Of a stretch of DNA of 64,000 bases, positions 25,625 through 34,401 are shown in pieces. Under the pieces are notes generated by a model that was not told where the DNA came from, ran no database searches, and saw only the letters and a list, made by a program, of their open reading frames with translations. Made by a program: the position numbers and the translations under genes. This stretch comes from Pseudomonadota bacterium (GTDB lineage Bacteria; Pseudomonadota; Gammaproteobacteria; Burkholderiales; Rhodocyclaceae): assembly GCA_018262245.1 (NCBI GenBank), contig JAGTRV010000006.1:1-64000 (forward strand). The letters are read 5' to 3'. How positions within the stretch are numbered: position 1 is the stretch's first letter; each line of letters opens with the position of its first letter.

Positions 25625-27079
25625 TTACAGCTTGATGCAGACGTTCTTGAGTTCGGTATAGAACTCAAGCGAATGCACGCCACCCTCGCGGCCGATACCG
25701 GACTGCTTGGCGCCACCGAACGGCGTGCGCAAGTCGCGCAGGAACCAGCTGTTCACCCAGACCAGGCCGGCTTCGATACGACCAGCAACGCGGTGAGCGC
25801 GATTGACGTCCTGCGTAAAGACCGAGGCGGCCAGACCGTAGGTCGTGTTGTTGGCGCGCTTGATCACTTCATCTTCGCTGTCGAACGGCATCACGGTCGT
25901 GCAAGGTCCGAAGATCTCTTCACGAACCACAGCGGCGTTGTCGTCGAGACCGGTCCAGATGGTCGGCTGCACCCAGGCACCGTTGGCCAGCTCGCCCGGC
26001 ATGTCGGGGATGCCACCACCGGTGACCACCGTGGCGCCCTCCTCGACGGCCTTCTTGTAATAGGACAAGACCTTGTTGCGGTGTTCCTGGCTGACCAATG
26101 GCCCCATGTTGGCGCTCGGGTCGCTCGGCACGCCGAGTTTGAGCTTTTCGGCACCGGCCTTCAGGGCTGCCACGAAGGTCTCGAAGAACGGGCGCTCGAC
26201 ATAGACACGCTCGGTGCCCAGGCAGACCTGGCCACAGTTCGAGAAGCAGGAGCGCAGCGTGGCTTCGATCGCGACATCCAGATTGGCGTCGGCAAAAACG
26301 ATGGCCGGGTTCTTGCCGCCCATTTCCAGCGATACCGGGCGGGCACCGTCGGCAGCGGCCTTCATGATCGCAGCACCGGTACGGGTCTCGCCAGTAAAGG
26401 TGATCGCATTCACATTCTGGTTGGTGGTCAGGAATTCGCCGGCCGAATTCGGCCCGAAACCATGCACGACGTTGTAGACGCCCTTCGGCACGCCGCAGGC
26501 ATTCATCACTTCGCCGAGCAGGGTGGCCGTCGACGGTGTTTCTTCCGACGGTTTGACGACGACCGTGTTGCCGCAGGCCAGCGCCGGACCAACCTTCCAG
26601 GTCATCAGCAGCAGCGGCAGGTTCCACGGGCAGACCACACCGACCACGCCCACCGGGCGACGGATCGCGTAGTTCAGCGCGCCCTTGCCATCCGGCGTCG
26701 CCATTTCGAAGAACTCGGTCGGCGCGTTCTTGATCACGTCGGCGAAAATCTTGAAATTGGCTGCGCCGCGCGGGATGTCGATGTGAGAAGCCAAGCTCTT
26801 CGGCTTGCCGGTATCGGCACATTCGGCTTCGAGGAATTCGTCGAAGCGACGGGTAATCTCGTCGGCCACCTTGTTCAGGATATCGGTGCGCTCGACCACG
26901 GTCATCTTGCCCCACGGGCCTTCCAGCGCATCGTGCGCTGCCTTGACCGCGGCATCAACCTCGGCCTTGCCGGCTTCATGCACCATGCCGATCAGCGAGT
27001 TGTCGAGCGGCGTCCGCTTCTCGAACTGCTTCCCTGTAGCAACGAACTCGCCGTTAATAAAATTCAGGATCTGTTTCAT
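25625..27079 (-). CDS. dmpC: 2-hydroxymuconic semialdehyde dehydrogenase (copy 1)
   Basis: 484 residues from the ATG at 27079, which gives the family start MKQILNFINGEF; the open frame upstream overlaps the HbpS-like gene and is not coding. It oxidises 2-hydroxymuconate semialdehyde to 2-hydroxymuconate with NAD. Aldehyde dehydrogenase motifs are intact: VVCPWNLPLLLMTWK, LEMGGKNP (catalytic Glu), FSNCGQVCLGTERVY (catalytic Cys) and the C-terminal PFGGAKQSGIGREGG. A close paralogue is at 56649-58118. Confidence 0.95.
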   Translation of the reverse strand: MKQILNFINGEFVATGKQFEKRTPLDNSLIGMVHEAGKAEVDAAVKAAHDALEGPWGKMTVVERTDILNKVADEITRRFDEFLEAECADTGKPKSLASHIDIPRGAANFKIFADVIKNAPTEFFEMATPDGKGALNYAIRRPVGVVGVVCPWNLPLLLMTWKVGPALACGNTVVVKPSEETPSTATLLGEVMNACGVPKGVYNVVHGFGPNSAGEFLTTNQNVNAITFTGETRTGAAIMKAAADGARPVSLEMGGKNPAIVFADANLDVAIEATLRSCFSNCGQVCLGTERVYVERPFFETFVAALKAGAEKLKLGVPSDPSANMGPLVSQEHRNKVLSYYKKAVEEGATVVTGGGIPDMPGELANGAWVQPTIWTGLDDNAAVVREEIFGPCTTVMPFDSEDEVIKRANNTTYGLAASVFTQDVNRAHRVAGRIEAGLVWVNSWFLRDLRTPFGGAKQSGIGREGGVHSLEFYTELKNVCIKL

Positions 27080-27101
27080 TCTGTCCTCTGTGGTTTTGTT
27101 G

Positions 27102-27530
27102 TCAGGCCAGCCCGATGGCCGCCAGCCCAGCCTTGGCACACTCTTCGTCCTCGGACTCCGAGGCGCCGGAAACACCGATACCGCCGATCCACTCGCTGCC
27201 CTCGCCGGGCACCGGCAGGCCACCGCCGAAAACGATCAGGCGCGGCTGGTTGGAGAAGCCGAACTTCATCCCGTCGTCGTGGCCAATCGCCCCCATCCAG
27301 GCCTTGGTCGGGAAGCCGAAGCTGGCCGCGGTGTAGGCTTTGTCGATGGCGATATTGATCGAGTGGATGAAGGCCCCCGGCTGGCGCAGGAAGGCCATCA
27401 GGTTGCCGCCGCGGTCGACGACCGCGACGTTGATCTTCCAGCCCTTGGCCGCCGCGAAAGCAACCGCCGCCGCACAAGCTGCGGAGGCTGCCTCGGCAGT
27501 GATCCCCGGCGTGCTGACGGCGACTTGCAT
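27102..27530 (-). CDS. GlcG/HbpS family haem-binding-like protein
   Basis: 142 residues matching the GlcG/HbpS (DUF336) fold: VAVVDRGGNLMAFLRQPGA in the middle, then AYTAASFGFPTKAW and GGGLPVPGEGSEWIGGIGVSGAS. Members occur often in aromatic meta-cleavage operons but their role there is not established; some bind haem or cofactors. The ATG overlaps the stop of dmpB (ATGA), so it is translated together with the dioxygenase, and a role in maintaining that enzyme or handling its product is possible. Cytoplasmic, no signal peptide. Confidence 0.85.
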   Translation of the reverse strand: MQVAVSTPGITAEAASAACAAAVAFAAAKGWKINVAVVDRGGNLMAFLRQPGAFIHSINIAIDKAYTAASFGFPTKAWMGAIGHDDGMKFGFSNQPRLIVFGGGLPVPGEGSEWIGGIGVSGASESEDEECAKAGLAAIGLA

Positions 27531-28456
27531 CAGGTCACCACCGTCAGGAAGCGATCGTTCAGCTTGCGGTCGTGATAGAACACGGCCGCACCGACTTCAT
27601 CCATCGTCCACTTCGTCGGCTTCTGATCCGGGTAGGCATAGTTACCGCCGCAGAAGGTTTCGAAGCGATTGCCGTTCGGGTCGAAGGCGTAGATGGTCGT
27701 GCCGCGGGTCACGCCATGGCGCGTCGGGCCGATGTCGATCGAAACGCGGTTCATCGACATCAAGTCTGCGGCGCGCAATACCTGCTCCCAGGTTTCGAGC
27801 AGGAAGGAAACGTGGTGCAGCTTGCCCGGTTCCGGATGACGGACGAAGGCGATGTCATGGGCCTTGGTCGAGCACGACAGCCAGATCGCCAGATCCTGGT
27901 TGTCGTCGAGCGCGATGTGCTCGACCAGGAAGAAGCCGAGCACGTCCTGGAAGATGGCCTGGGCCTTTTCGATGTCCGGCCCGTAGAGCAGGCAGTGGTC
28001 GAGGCGGATCGGGGCGATGCCCTTTTCGGCCGAGGCGCACCAGGCTTCCGGATTGAGTTCGCCCATGTCGTTGCCGATGGCGGTCTTTTGCGAATACAGC
28101 TCGATGTCGTGGCCAGTCGGCAGCGTGAAACGCACGCGCTCGCCGGTTTCCAGCAATTCGCCGGCCGGAATGCGCTTGGTGGCGACGCCGTAGGCGTTCA
28201 GATCCTTTTCCAGCTTGGCCAGCGTGGCATCGCTATCGACCTTGAAGGCGAAGAAGTCGATGCCGGCGCTATCGGCCTGGCGCAGGATCACGCTGTTGTG
28301 ATCGCGCTCTTCCCAAGTCTTGAAATAAACGCGGCCCTGGGCATCGCGACCGGTTTCGATCAAGCCCAACACCTTTGAATAGAAATCAACGCTTTCTGCC
28401 ATGTCGAGCACCCGCATCTGAATGTGCCCGGGACGAAGTACGCCTGTCATTGCCAT
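27530..28456 (-). CDS. dmpB: Catechol 2,3-dioxygenase (copy 1)
   Basis: 308 residues from the ATG at 28456 behind GAGGAG; the frame continues upstream but the family begins MAMTGVLRPGHIQ. It opens catechol next to the hydroxyls using Fe(II) and O2. The iron ligands are visible as RLDHCLLYGP (His about 153), KLHHVSFLL (His about 214) and NRFETFCGG (Glu about 266), the XylE/DmpB pattern. First gene of meta operon 1, divergent from gntR. A second copy at 55606-56541 is very similar. Confidence 0.95.
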   Translation of the reverse strand: MAMTGVLRPGHIQMRVLDMAESVDFYSKVLGLIETGRDAQGRVYFKTWEERDHNSVILRQADSAGIDFFAFKVDSDATLAKLEKDLNAYGVATKRIPAGELLETGERVRFTLPTGHDIELYSQKTAIGNDMGELNPEAWCASAEKGIAPIRLDHCLLYGPDIEKAQAIFQDVLGFFLVEHIALDDNQDLAIWLSCSTKAHDIAFVRHPEPGKLHHVSFLLETWEQVLRAADLMSMNRVSIDIGPTRHGVTRGTTIYAFDPNGNRFETFCGGNYAYPDQKPTKWTMDEVGAAVFYHDRKLNDRFLTVVT

Positions 28457-28518
28457 TTGTCTGCTCCTCTTTTTTAGATTTGATAACTGCACAAAATCCA
28501 TGCAATCGATTTAACGCA

Positions 28519-28547
28519 ACGATATTTACAACCAATCTCGATGTCAA
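28519..28547 (-). promoter_or_regulatory. Candidate sigma-70 promoter of meta operon 1
   Basis: On the minus strand, a perfect -35 TTGACA (28542-28547) and a -10-like TATCGT (28519-28524) are separated by 17 bp. Transcription would start about 55 nt before the dmpB ATG. The -35 element lies in the spacer of the AATCTCGA inverted repeat (28534-28564), which fits repression or control by a regulator bound there. Confidence 0.55.
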
Positions 28548-28564
28548 TATGTTTTCTCGAGATT
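28534..28564. promoter_or_regulatory. 8-bp inverted repeat over the dmpB -35 element (candidate operator)
   Basis: AATCTCGA (28534-28541) and TCGAGATT (28557-28564) are perfect inverted copies with a 15-nt spacer that contains TTGACA. The right half lies within AATCTCGAGAAAA (minus strand, 28552-28564), which is repeated exactly before dmpR at 34668-34680. The divergent GntR protein is a natural candidate to bind here, but this is inference. Confidence 0.55.
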
Positions 28565-28573
28565 TTTAAATAC

Positions 28574-28597
28574 ACCCGACAATTGCTGTTATCGGGT
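28574..28597. promoter_or_regulatory. Inverted repeat upstream of gntR
   Basis: ACCCGA (28574-28579) and TCGGGT (28592-28597) with a 12-nt spacer, 42 nt before the gntR ATG. A candidate autoregulatory site. No other gene is seen in 28457-28638. Confidence 0.35.
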
Positions 28598-28638
28598 TAA
28601 AATTTTCCTGTCCGTTTCCTGTCAGCTATTCAAATACC

Positions 28639-29346
28639 ATGAACAACAATGTCGTCGCCGAAGGCCTGGCCGAACCCAAGACCCTGGTCGAATCCGCCTA
28701 TCGCGCCCTGCGCCGGGACATCATCGAAGGCAACCTCGCCCCCGGTGAAAAGCTCCGCGTCGAGCACCTCAAGGACAACTACGGGGTCGGCGCCGGCACA
28801 CTGCGTGAGGCGCTTTCCCTGCTCATCTCCGACGCCCTGGTTGTCAGCCAGGGCCAGCGCGGTTTCCGCGTCGCCCCGGTCTCGCTGGCCGACTTCGAAG
28901 ACATTGCCCAGACCCGCGTGATGCTCGAATGCGAGGCCCTGCGCCAGTCGATCGCGATGGGCGACGATGCCTGGGAAGCCGACCTCGTTGCTGCCTTTCA
29001 CCGCCTGGCCAAGGCCGAGGAAAAGCGGATCGGCAGCGAAGCCCGCGAGGAATGGGAAGAGCGCAACCGGATCTTTCACGAAGTCCTGATCGCGGCCTGC
29101 CCCTCCCGCTGGCTCAAACATTTCCTGTCCATCCTCTATTTCCAGGCCGAACGCTATCGGCGCCTGTCGCTCTACCTGCAACCGATTCCGCGCGATATTC
29201 ATGTCGAACATGAGGCCTTGCTCCACGCCGCCATCAACCGCGAGGCGGACAAGGCTGCAGCCATCCTGTCCGAGCACATCCTGCTGACTTTCCGCTCGGT
29301 ACAGGCCATTCCGGCTGAACAACTGAACGCCAAACTGCGGGCATGA
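28639..29346 (+). CDS. GntR family regulator (FCD/FadR subgroup)
   Basis: 235 residues. The N-terminal winged helix-turn-helix (AYRALRRDIIEGNLAPGEKLRVEHLKDNYG) and the recognition segment GAGTLREALSLL define GntR; the all-helical C-terminal half from about residue 90 (LADFEDIAQTRVMLECEALR) is an FCD ligand domain, which usually binds small carboxylates via a metal. It is divergent from dmpB and converges on dmpQ with 12 nt between stops, so it sits between the phenol hydroxylase and meta operons. It probably controls meta operon 1 in response to a pathway acid; ligand and sign of control are inference. Confidence 0.9.
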   Translation: MNNNVVAEGLAEPKTLVESAYRALRRDIIEGNLAPGEKLRVEHLKDNYGVGAGTLREALSLLISDALVVSQGQRGFRVAPVSLADFEDIAQTRVMLECEALRQSIAMGDDAWEADLVAAFHRLAKAEEKRIGSEAREEWEERNRIFHEVLIAACPSRWLKHFLSILYFQAERYRRLSLYLQPIPRDIHVEHEALLHAAINREADKAAAILSEHILLTFRSVQAIPAEQLNAKLRA

Positions 29347-29358
29347 CCGTTTCGGCCG

Positions 29359-29697
29359 CTACGCTGCGGCCGCCACCGCCTGTGTCGCCGACGTCCGGCA
29401 GACGTTTTTCGCCATCTTGCCGAGCACCCGCAGGGTAATGTCACTGGCCGGCTTTACACGGCAGGCCAGCACCCGGCCTGCCGCCTCGTCCTCGACACTG
29501 ACGTAATCGCGACTCATCACCCGTTTGACGTAGTCGCCCGAGGTGATTTCCACCTTGCACACGCCGCACCCGCCCCCCCGGCAACCGACCGGAATGCCCT
29601 TCTTGCCAAGGCGCTCCATGCCCACCAGCAAGGATTCGTTGGGTGAGCAACGAAAGGTCTCGCCGGTTTCCTCGATCAGCACGTTGAAATAGATCAT
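29359..29697 (-). CDS. dmpQ: Plant-type [2Fe-2S] ferredoxin (XylT/DmpQ-like)
   Basis: 112 residues from the ATG at 29697. The cluster motif CRGGGCGVC (C-x4-C-x2-C) with a later Cys in VLACRVK is that of chloroplast-type ferredoxins. XylT/DmpQ proteins reactivate catechol 2,3-dioxygenase by re-reducing its iron after inactivation by substituted catechols. Here the gene is the last of the phenol hydroxylase operon, 17 nt after dmpP, rather than next to dmpB, from which gntR separates it. Confidence 0.88.
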   Translation of the reverse strand: MIYFNVLIEETGETFRCSPNESLLVGMERLGKKGIPVGCRGGGCGVCKVEITSGDYVKRVMSRDYVSVEDEAAGRVLACRVKPASDITLRVLGKMAKNVCRTSATQAVAAAA

Positions 29698-29714
29698 GGC
29701 TGCTCCGTCGATGG

Positions 29715-30776
29715 TCAGATGTTCTTGAACAGCGGGCTTTTCAGTTGTTGCGAGGCATCGGCCGCGGAGAAGAATTTCTCCATGTAGATGTCCCGCTCGA
29801 ACAGCCGGCCCTGGATCAAGGTCGTGATGCAGGCTTCGATCATGGCTGGTGGCCCGCACAGGTAAGCCTTGTGGCCACGGAAGTCATTATCGAAATGCGC
29901 CTTGGCCGCCTCGTGCACAAAGCCGCGCGAGCCCGACCAATCGGAGCCAGCCGGTTCATCGGACAGCGATGGTACGTAGTTGAAGTTCGGGTATTTCGCG
30001 GCGAGCTCCCGGAACTCGGCGTCGTAATACAACTCGGCGCGGCTGCGCTGGCCATAAACGAGGGTGATTGGCAGGGAGCAGCCTTCGCTGAGCAGGTCCT
30101 CGATCATCGATTTCGGACTGGACAGACCGGAACCGCCTGCCATGAAGATCAACGGGACATTGGCCGACTTCTTGACGAAGAAACGACCATAGGGACCGGT
30201 GAATTTCAGCCGGTCTCCGACGGCCAACTGCTCGTGCAGCCAGGTGGTGACCTGACCGCCCGGCACAATGCGCACGTTCAGCTCGACGATGTCGCCGGTC
30301 TGCGGCGAATTGGCCAGCGAGAAGGCGCGCGTCTGGCCACCCAGGGCATCGACTTCCAGATTGACGTACTGGCCGGCCTGGAACTTCATCGGCCGGTCCA
30401 GCTTGAGCCAGATGCCCTTGATGGTCGGCGTCAGGGTTTCGATACGGACCACCTCGCCGCTGTAATCCTTGACCGGCAGGTTTTCGGAATCGGGATCGTC
30501 CTCGATCTCGGCTTCGATCACCACGTCGGATTCGAGACGGGCACAGCAGGCCAGGCATTTACCTTCCTCACGCTCGAAATCCATCAACGCGAAGGTCGAC
30601 GCCTCGCCCTGATCGACTTCGCCATCCGTGACCTGCACCTTGCAGGTCGCGCACAGGCCGTGACAGCAGGCGTGCGGCAGGTAGATGCCGGCGCGCAGCG
30701 CAGCGTCGAGAATGGTCTGCCCATCCTCAACCTCGATGGTCTGGCCGAGCGGTTCAATGGTCAGTTCGTAAGCCAT
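29715..30776 (-). CDS. dmpP: Phenol hydroxylase reductase (P5)
   Basis: 353 residues. It transfers electrons from NADH through FAD and a [2Fe-2S] cluster to the DmpN di-iron site. The N-terminal ferredoxin domain shows CCHGLCATC with a fourth Cys in GKCLACCARL near residue 75; the FAD domain has TRAFSLANSP; the NAD domain has FMAGGSGLSSPKSMI and the C-terminal YLCGPPAMIEA. It follows dmpO by 12 nt. Confidence 0.96.
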   Translation of the reverse strand: MAYELTIEPLGQTIEVEDGQTILDAALRAGIYLPHACCHGLCATCKVQVTDGEVDQGEASTFALMDFEREEGKCLACCARLESDVVIEAEIEDDPDSENLPVKDYSGEVVRIETLTPTIKGIWLKLDRPMKFQAGQYVNLEVDALGGQTRAFSLANSPQTGDIVELNVRIVPGGQVTTWLHEQLAVGDRLKFTGPYGRFFVKKSANVPLIFMAGGSGLSSPKSMIEDLLSEGCSLPITLVYGQRSRAELYYDAEFRELAAKYPNFNYVPSLSDEPAGSDWSGSRGFVHEAAKAHFDNDFRGHKAYLCGPPAMIEACITTLIQGRLFERDIYMEKFFSAADASQQLKSPLFKNI

Positions 30777-30788
30777 GACGCCCCCGGC

Positions 30789-31145
30789 TCAGAAACAGGT
30801 GCCGTTGCCGTTCAGGCCCGGGGTTTGCAAGCGCAGCGCATCCTTGTGCTTGATACCCTGCTCGGCAAGCGTCTTGTTGAAATCCGGCTGGAACGGCTGG
30901 CCGGACTTGAGCCAGACGGCCTTGCTGAAGTCGACCTTGGCCCAGTCGGCGTGACGGCCGTAAGCAAACGTCAGGTTCTTCTCGACCAGATCGGAAAACT
31001 TGGTATTCGGCGACACCGAAAAAGCGAGCGGCGCAACAAACAGAAAATGGTCATCCCAACCAACGAAGAGCAGTTGGTTACCATGAAATTTGTCCTGAGT
31101 ATCGGCGGCAGGATATTGATAATCGTAGAGGGCTGTGACAGCCAT
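30789..31145 (-). CDS. dmpO: Phenol hydroxylase subunit P4
   Basis: 118 residues. The sequence AVTALYDYQYPAADTQDKFHGNQLLFVGWDDH is characteristic of the P4 (gamma) subunit, which binds the large oxygenase subunits and is needed for activity, perhaps through metal insertion. It lies between dmpN and dmpP, the canonical order. Confidence 0.95.
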   Translation of the reverse strand: MAVTALYDYQYPAADTQDKFHGNQLLFVGWDDHFLFVAPLAFSVSPNTKFSDLVEKNLTFAYGRHADWAKVDFSKAVWLKSGQPFQPDFNKTLAEQGIKHKDALRLQTPGLNGNGTCF

Positions 31146-31203
31146 GTTTGTCTCCTAAATTTTTGTCCGGAGGGCAAAGCTGCCCTCCGTTGATACTGAT
31201 TGA

Positions 31204-32757
31204 TCAGGTGTTCTGGGTTGCCGCGCCACGCCAAGCAGCAAAGTTCGCCTGGTCGCTGGAGCCTTCGTAATCGCCGGTGTCCTTGGCATCGATGTGGCAC
31301 CATTCGAGATACTTGGCCACCGGATTGAATCCTTCGGCCGTCGGATCGGTACCCTCCGGCCAGCAATTGCCCTGATAAAGCTGATATACCGGCAACCAGG
31401 CCTGGATGTACTTCTCCGGCTCGTCGTCGAAGATGTGCTTACAGCCGTCCGAGCAGGTGTGGTACTTCTCACCTTGGAACTCCGACTCGCGATAGCAGAT
31501 CTTGGTCGGGTCGTCCGGCTCGGTAAAGAGCATCGGAATCTGGCAGACCTGGCACAGCATGGGCAGCGTATTGGCGAAGAAGCGCTCGCCCTTGTCGGCG
31601 CGTTCGCGCAGCTCGTCGAAACGCGGACGGTAGTACTTGTCGAAAGTGTTCGGGTATTTCGCCGACAACCAGTCCATCTCCTCGGCATCGGGCAGCCAGG
31701 TGTGCAGGCCCATCGCATGCGAGTGGGTGCACAAGGTCAGCCACAGCTGGTGCGACTGATGCTCCTTGTCGACCGTGCATTGGGCGATGCAGTCCGGGAC
31801 CTTGATGCCGTACTTGGCCAGGTCGTTGAACAGCGCGCCGCCGTTCTGCTCGAAGTAGATTTCCCAGGCTTCCTTCCAGCTCATCACGCGCTTCGGCAGC
31901 ATGTAGTCCATCATCGTGGAGACCAGGCTCAGCACGCGGATACCGCGCCAGGCCCACTTGTCGATCCACTTCTGGACGATGGGCAGGTTGTCCGGGTCCT
32001 GTTCGAGCATGAACTTGATGCACTCGAGGCCCAGCGTCATGTGGCGGGCTTCGTCGGACTGGGCCGAGAAACCGAAGGTCACCGTCGCCATGTCGCCGTT
32101 GTAGGCAGCACCGGACATGAAGGGCACGAACAACAGGTTGGTCAGCACGTATTCGAAGGAGAAGCCGATGGCGATCATCCATTCGAAGGGGCCGGCGCTG
32201 AAGGCGTCGTCGAAGAAGGACTTGGGCACCGACAGGTACCAGAGGCGTTCGATCTGGTGGCTTGCGCCGGCATGGAAGCCTTCGTAGAACTTGTTGTAGT
32301 TCGACAGGGCGTGGATCTGGGTCTGGGCATGACGCACTTCGTCGATCGACTGCATCAGGCAGGCAACGCGGGGGCCAACGCCGGGGAAATTACGGCCGGC
32401 TGCAGCGAAACCACGGTGGGCCATATACTCCAGCGGCGAAATGCCGGTCAGGAACAGTTTGACGGCACTCAGATAGCGCGCATCGGTAATCCCGAGGTGG
32501 CCGTTGTTCTGGGCGAAGGCGTCGAGCACGGCGTACAGCTTGCGCTCCTTTTCAGCCTGGTATTTCCAGTAGGCATCCATGGTCAGGCGGAAGGGGTCTT
32601 CCCACTTGTCCCAGTCGTGCACCTTGATGCCCTCGAAGGTGGCTTGCGGAAATACCTTGTCCTTCGGCTGGTAGGTGGTTTCCCAATCCAGGCCGCGTGT
32701 CATGTGGGCGTACTTTTCCTTCAGGCCCAGCTTTTTCTTGTTGGCTTTCATGTCCAT
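31204..32757 (-). CDS. dmpN: Phenol hydroxylase large oxygenase subunit P3
   Basis: 517 residues, the catalytic alpha subunit. It hydroxylates phenol to catechol with O2. Both halves of the carboxylate-bridged di-iron site are visible: Glu110 with Glu140-xx-His143 (DEVRHAQ) and Glu202 with Glu236-xx-His239 (DEARHMT). The C-terminal CQVCQIPMLF and CSDGCKHIFDDEP supply the conserved zinc-binding cysteines. Cytoplasmic, acting with DmpL and DmpO as the oxygenase. Confidence 0.97.
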   Translation of the reverse strand: MDMKANKKKLGLKEKYAHMTRGLDWETTYQPKDKVFPQATFEGIKVHDWDKWEDPFRLTMDAYWKYQAEKERKLYAVLDAFAQNNGHLGITDARYLSAVKLFLTGISPLEYMAHRGFAAAGRNFPGVGPRVACLMQSIDEVRHAQTQIHALSNYNKFYEGFHAGASHQIERLWYLSVPKSFFDDAFSAGPFEWMIAIGFSFEYVLTNLLFVPFMSGAAYNGDMATVTFGFSAQSDEARHMTLGLECIKFMLEQDPDNLPIVQKWIDKWAWRGIRVLSLVSTMMDYMLPKRVMSWKEAWEIYFEQNGGALFNDLAKYGIKVPDCIAQCTVDKEHQSHQLWLTLCTHSHAMGLHTWLPDAEEMDWLSAKYPNTFDKYYRPRFDELRERADKGERFFANTLPMLCQVCQIPMLFTEPDDPTKICYRESEFQGEKYHTCSDGCKHIFDDEPEKYIQAWLPVYQLYQGNCWPEGTDPTAEGFNPVAKYLEWCHIDAKDTGDYEGSSDQANFAAWRGAATQNT

Positions 32758-32771
32758 GAGAGTCTCCTTGC

Positions 32772-33041
32772 TCAGTTTTTCCAGGCCAGCGTCAGCTGGT
32801 CATCGTCCTCGTCCAGATAACCGGAGAGTGTGATCAGGTTGACCTGCAGCTCCTGCAGGTCGAAATCGCGGCCAATGCGTTCCTCAATGGATTCGCGCTT
32901 GATGACCAGGCTGCCTTCGGCATTGATCTTGACCATGGCCGGCTGCTCGTCGAGCACGGCATGCGGGTTGTCGGCGAGGATCGATTCGACGATCGGACGG
33001 GTGTCCTCGTTGGTTTGAAAAGCGATGAATACGGTAGACAT
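32772..33041 (-). CDS. dmpM: Phenol hydroxylase effector protein P2
   Basis: 89 residues, no cofactor motif. MSTVFIAFQTNEDTRPIVESI and the C-terminal NLITLSGYLDEDDDQLTLAWK are typical of the MmoB/DmpM coupling proteins, which dock on the oxygenase and regulate substrate access to the di-iron site. It sits between dmpL and dmpN, 14 nt before dmpN. Confidence 0.96.
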   Translation of the reverse strand: MSTVFIAFQTNEDTRPIVESILADNPHAVLDEQPAMVKINAEGSLVIKRESIEERIGRDFDLQELQVNLITLSGYLDEDDDQLTLAWKN

Positions 33042-33049
33042 GGATACTC

Positions 33050-34039
33050 CTACACAGCCAGGCCAAGCTTGGCGCAGCGGGCATTGAATTCGGACGTGAG
33101 TTCGGCCAGCAGATCGTCGGCCTTGTCGCCGAAGGCACGCTTGGCGATCGGGGCCAGGGCCTTGAGCGTGGCGGCGCGGTACTGCTCAACCCATTCGCTC
33201 AGTTGAGCCTTGTTCTCGGGCGATTCGGCAGCGGCGACCTTGATCTGGGCATCCACCCACTTGGCGGTTTCAGTGGACCATTCGGCCATGAAGCGCGTCA
33301 TCATCGAGATCGCCGTACCCCCGTTGGCCGAGAACTCGGCATCCAGATAGTCGTAGAGCATCGGGTTGAGCAGGCCTTCGAGCACCAGGTTCTGGGCGAC
33401 GAAGATTTCAAACCAGTCCTGCAGGACCAGCAGGTTCTCGACATGCTGGCGCATCGGTTGCCAGGTGGCGCCGGACATCCAGGCTTCCTTGGCGGCATCG
33501 AGGGCGTCCGGGCCGTCGAGCACGAGACCGATGCGGGTCAGGTACTGGGCGACGCCGAGGTGGTCCATGGCGTGATAGAGGCAAGGCTGGGTGATGACCG
33601 TACCGTAGCCATAGGCCGCGATATAGGAATTACCCATGTTGCCGCCCCACTCGACATGGCGCATCGGCACCAGCACATCGAGCGCGGTCTGCTTCAGGTC
33701 GGCCGGGATCAGTTCGGCCAGGCCGCGGTCCTCGATCATCTCGAAGCTCGACTCGGTGGCATCCTGCTGCCGGGCACGAGCGATCGTGTAGGCACCGTAG
33801 TAGAACTGGCGCGGATCCTTCAGCGCATACCAGTCCTTCATCTGGATCTTGGTGCGTTTCTTGTCGAACAGCACATGGTCGGCATCCCAGCTCGGCCGGT
33901 AATGGAAGATGTGTTCCTGCTGGATGTTGTAGCTGCCTTCCTGATAACGGCTGGCCGGCTTGTCGCCGAAGCGCTCGACCAGGTGATCGAAGGTATGGCG
34001 CAAAGGCTTGATTGCCACGGTACGCAGATCAATCTGCAT
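33050..34039 (-). CDS. dmpL: Phenol hydroxylase beta subunit P1
   Basis: 329 residues. A catalytically silent relative of DmpN that forms the structural half of the oxygenase heterodimer. The opening IDLRTVAIKPLRHTFDHL and the HVEWGGNMGNSYIAAYGYGT segment identify the TmoE/DmpL family; metal-ligand motifs are absent as expected. It is followed by dmpM after 8 nt. Confidence 0.96.
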   Translation of the reverse strand: MQIDLRTVAIKPLRHTFDHLVERFGDKPASRYQEGSYNIQQEHIFHYRPSWDADHVLFDKKRTKIQMKDWYALKDPRQFYYGAYTIARARQQDATESSFEMIEDRGLAELIPADLKQTALDVLVPMRHVEWGGNMGNSYIAAYGYGTVITQPCLYHAMDHLGVAQYLTRIGLVLDGPDALDAAKEAWMSGATWQPMRQHVENLLVLQDWFEIFVAQNLVLEGLLNPMLYDYLDAEFSANGGTAISMMTRFMAEWSTETAKWVDAQIKVAAAESPENKAQLSEWVEQYRAATLKALAPIAKRAFGDKADDLLAELTSEFNARCAKLGLAV

Positions 34040-34080
34040 GTAGGTCTCCTCTCGTTATTCCCGCTGGCGGGATGGTGTGT

Positions 34081-34350
34081 TCAGACTGCGTCTTCAAAAC
34101 CCTGGCGCGAGGCATCGTTCAACCGGGAAACCCAGTCGCCCTGATCCGAAGTTGCCGGATCGAGCACAATGACTTCGTTGGCCAGACAAAACTCGTGGAA
34201 AGCGGGTTCCGGCAACATCAGCTCGACAGCCAGTTCCGGATCGCCGATCGAAAACTCGAATTCGATGAAGCCATTCGGACGACGCTTGCAGATGCGAACG
34301 TAACGACGCCCTGCATCAAACGTGCTGCCTTGCCTCTCTTCTTGCCCCAT
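34081..34350 (-). CDS. dmpK: Phenol hydroxylase assembly protein P0
   Basis: 89 residues from the ATG at 34350 behind AGGAGAG. The RYVRICKRRPNGFIEFEFSIGDPELAVELMLP core is that of DmpK, an auxiliary protein needed to form active phenol hydroxylase, probably by assisting iron loading of DmpN, and not needed in the mature enzyme. First gene of the operon, about 40 nt downstream of the predicted start of transcription from the sigma-54 promoter. Confidence 0.92.
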   Translation of the reverse strand: MGQEERQGSTFDAGRRYVRICKRRPNGFIEFEFSIGDPELAVELMLPEPAFHEFCLANEVIVLDPATSDQGDWVSRLNDASRQGFEDAV

Positions 34351-34401
34351 CGCTTCTCTCCTGAAAACTGCGCAGCGCATCTCGCTACAGGGCTTCTCTT
34401 A

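Noticed and set aside
25259-27358. Plus-strand frame of 699 codons opposite dmpC and dmpD
   Set aside because: Antisense shadow of two certain enzyme genes; no start signal and no recognisable domain.
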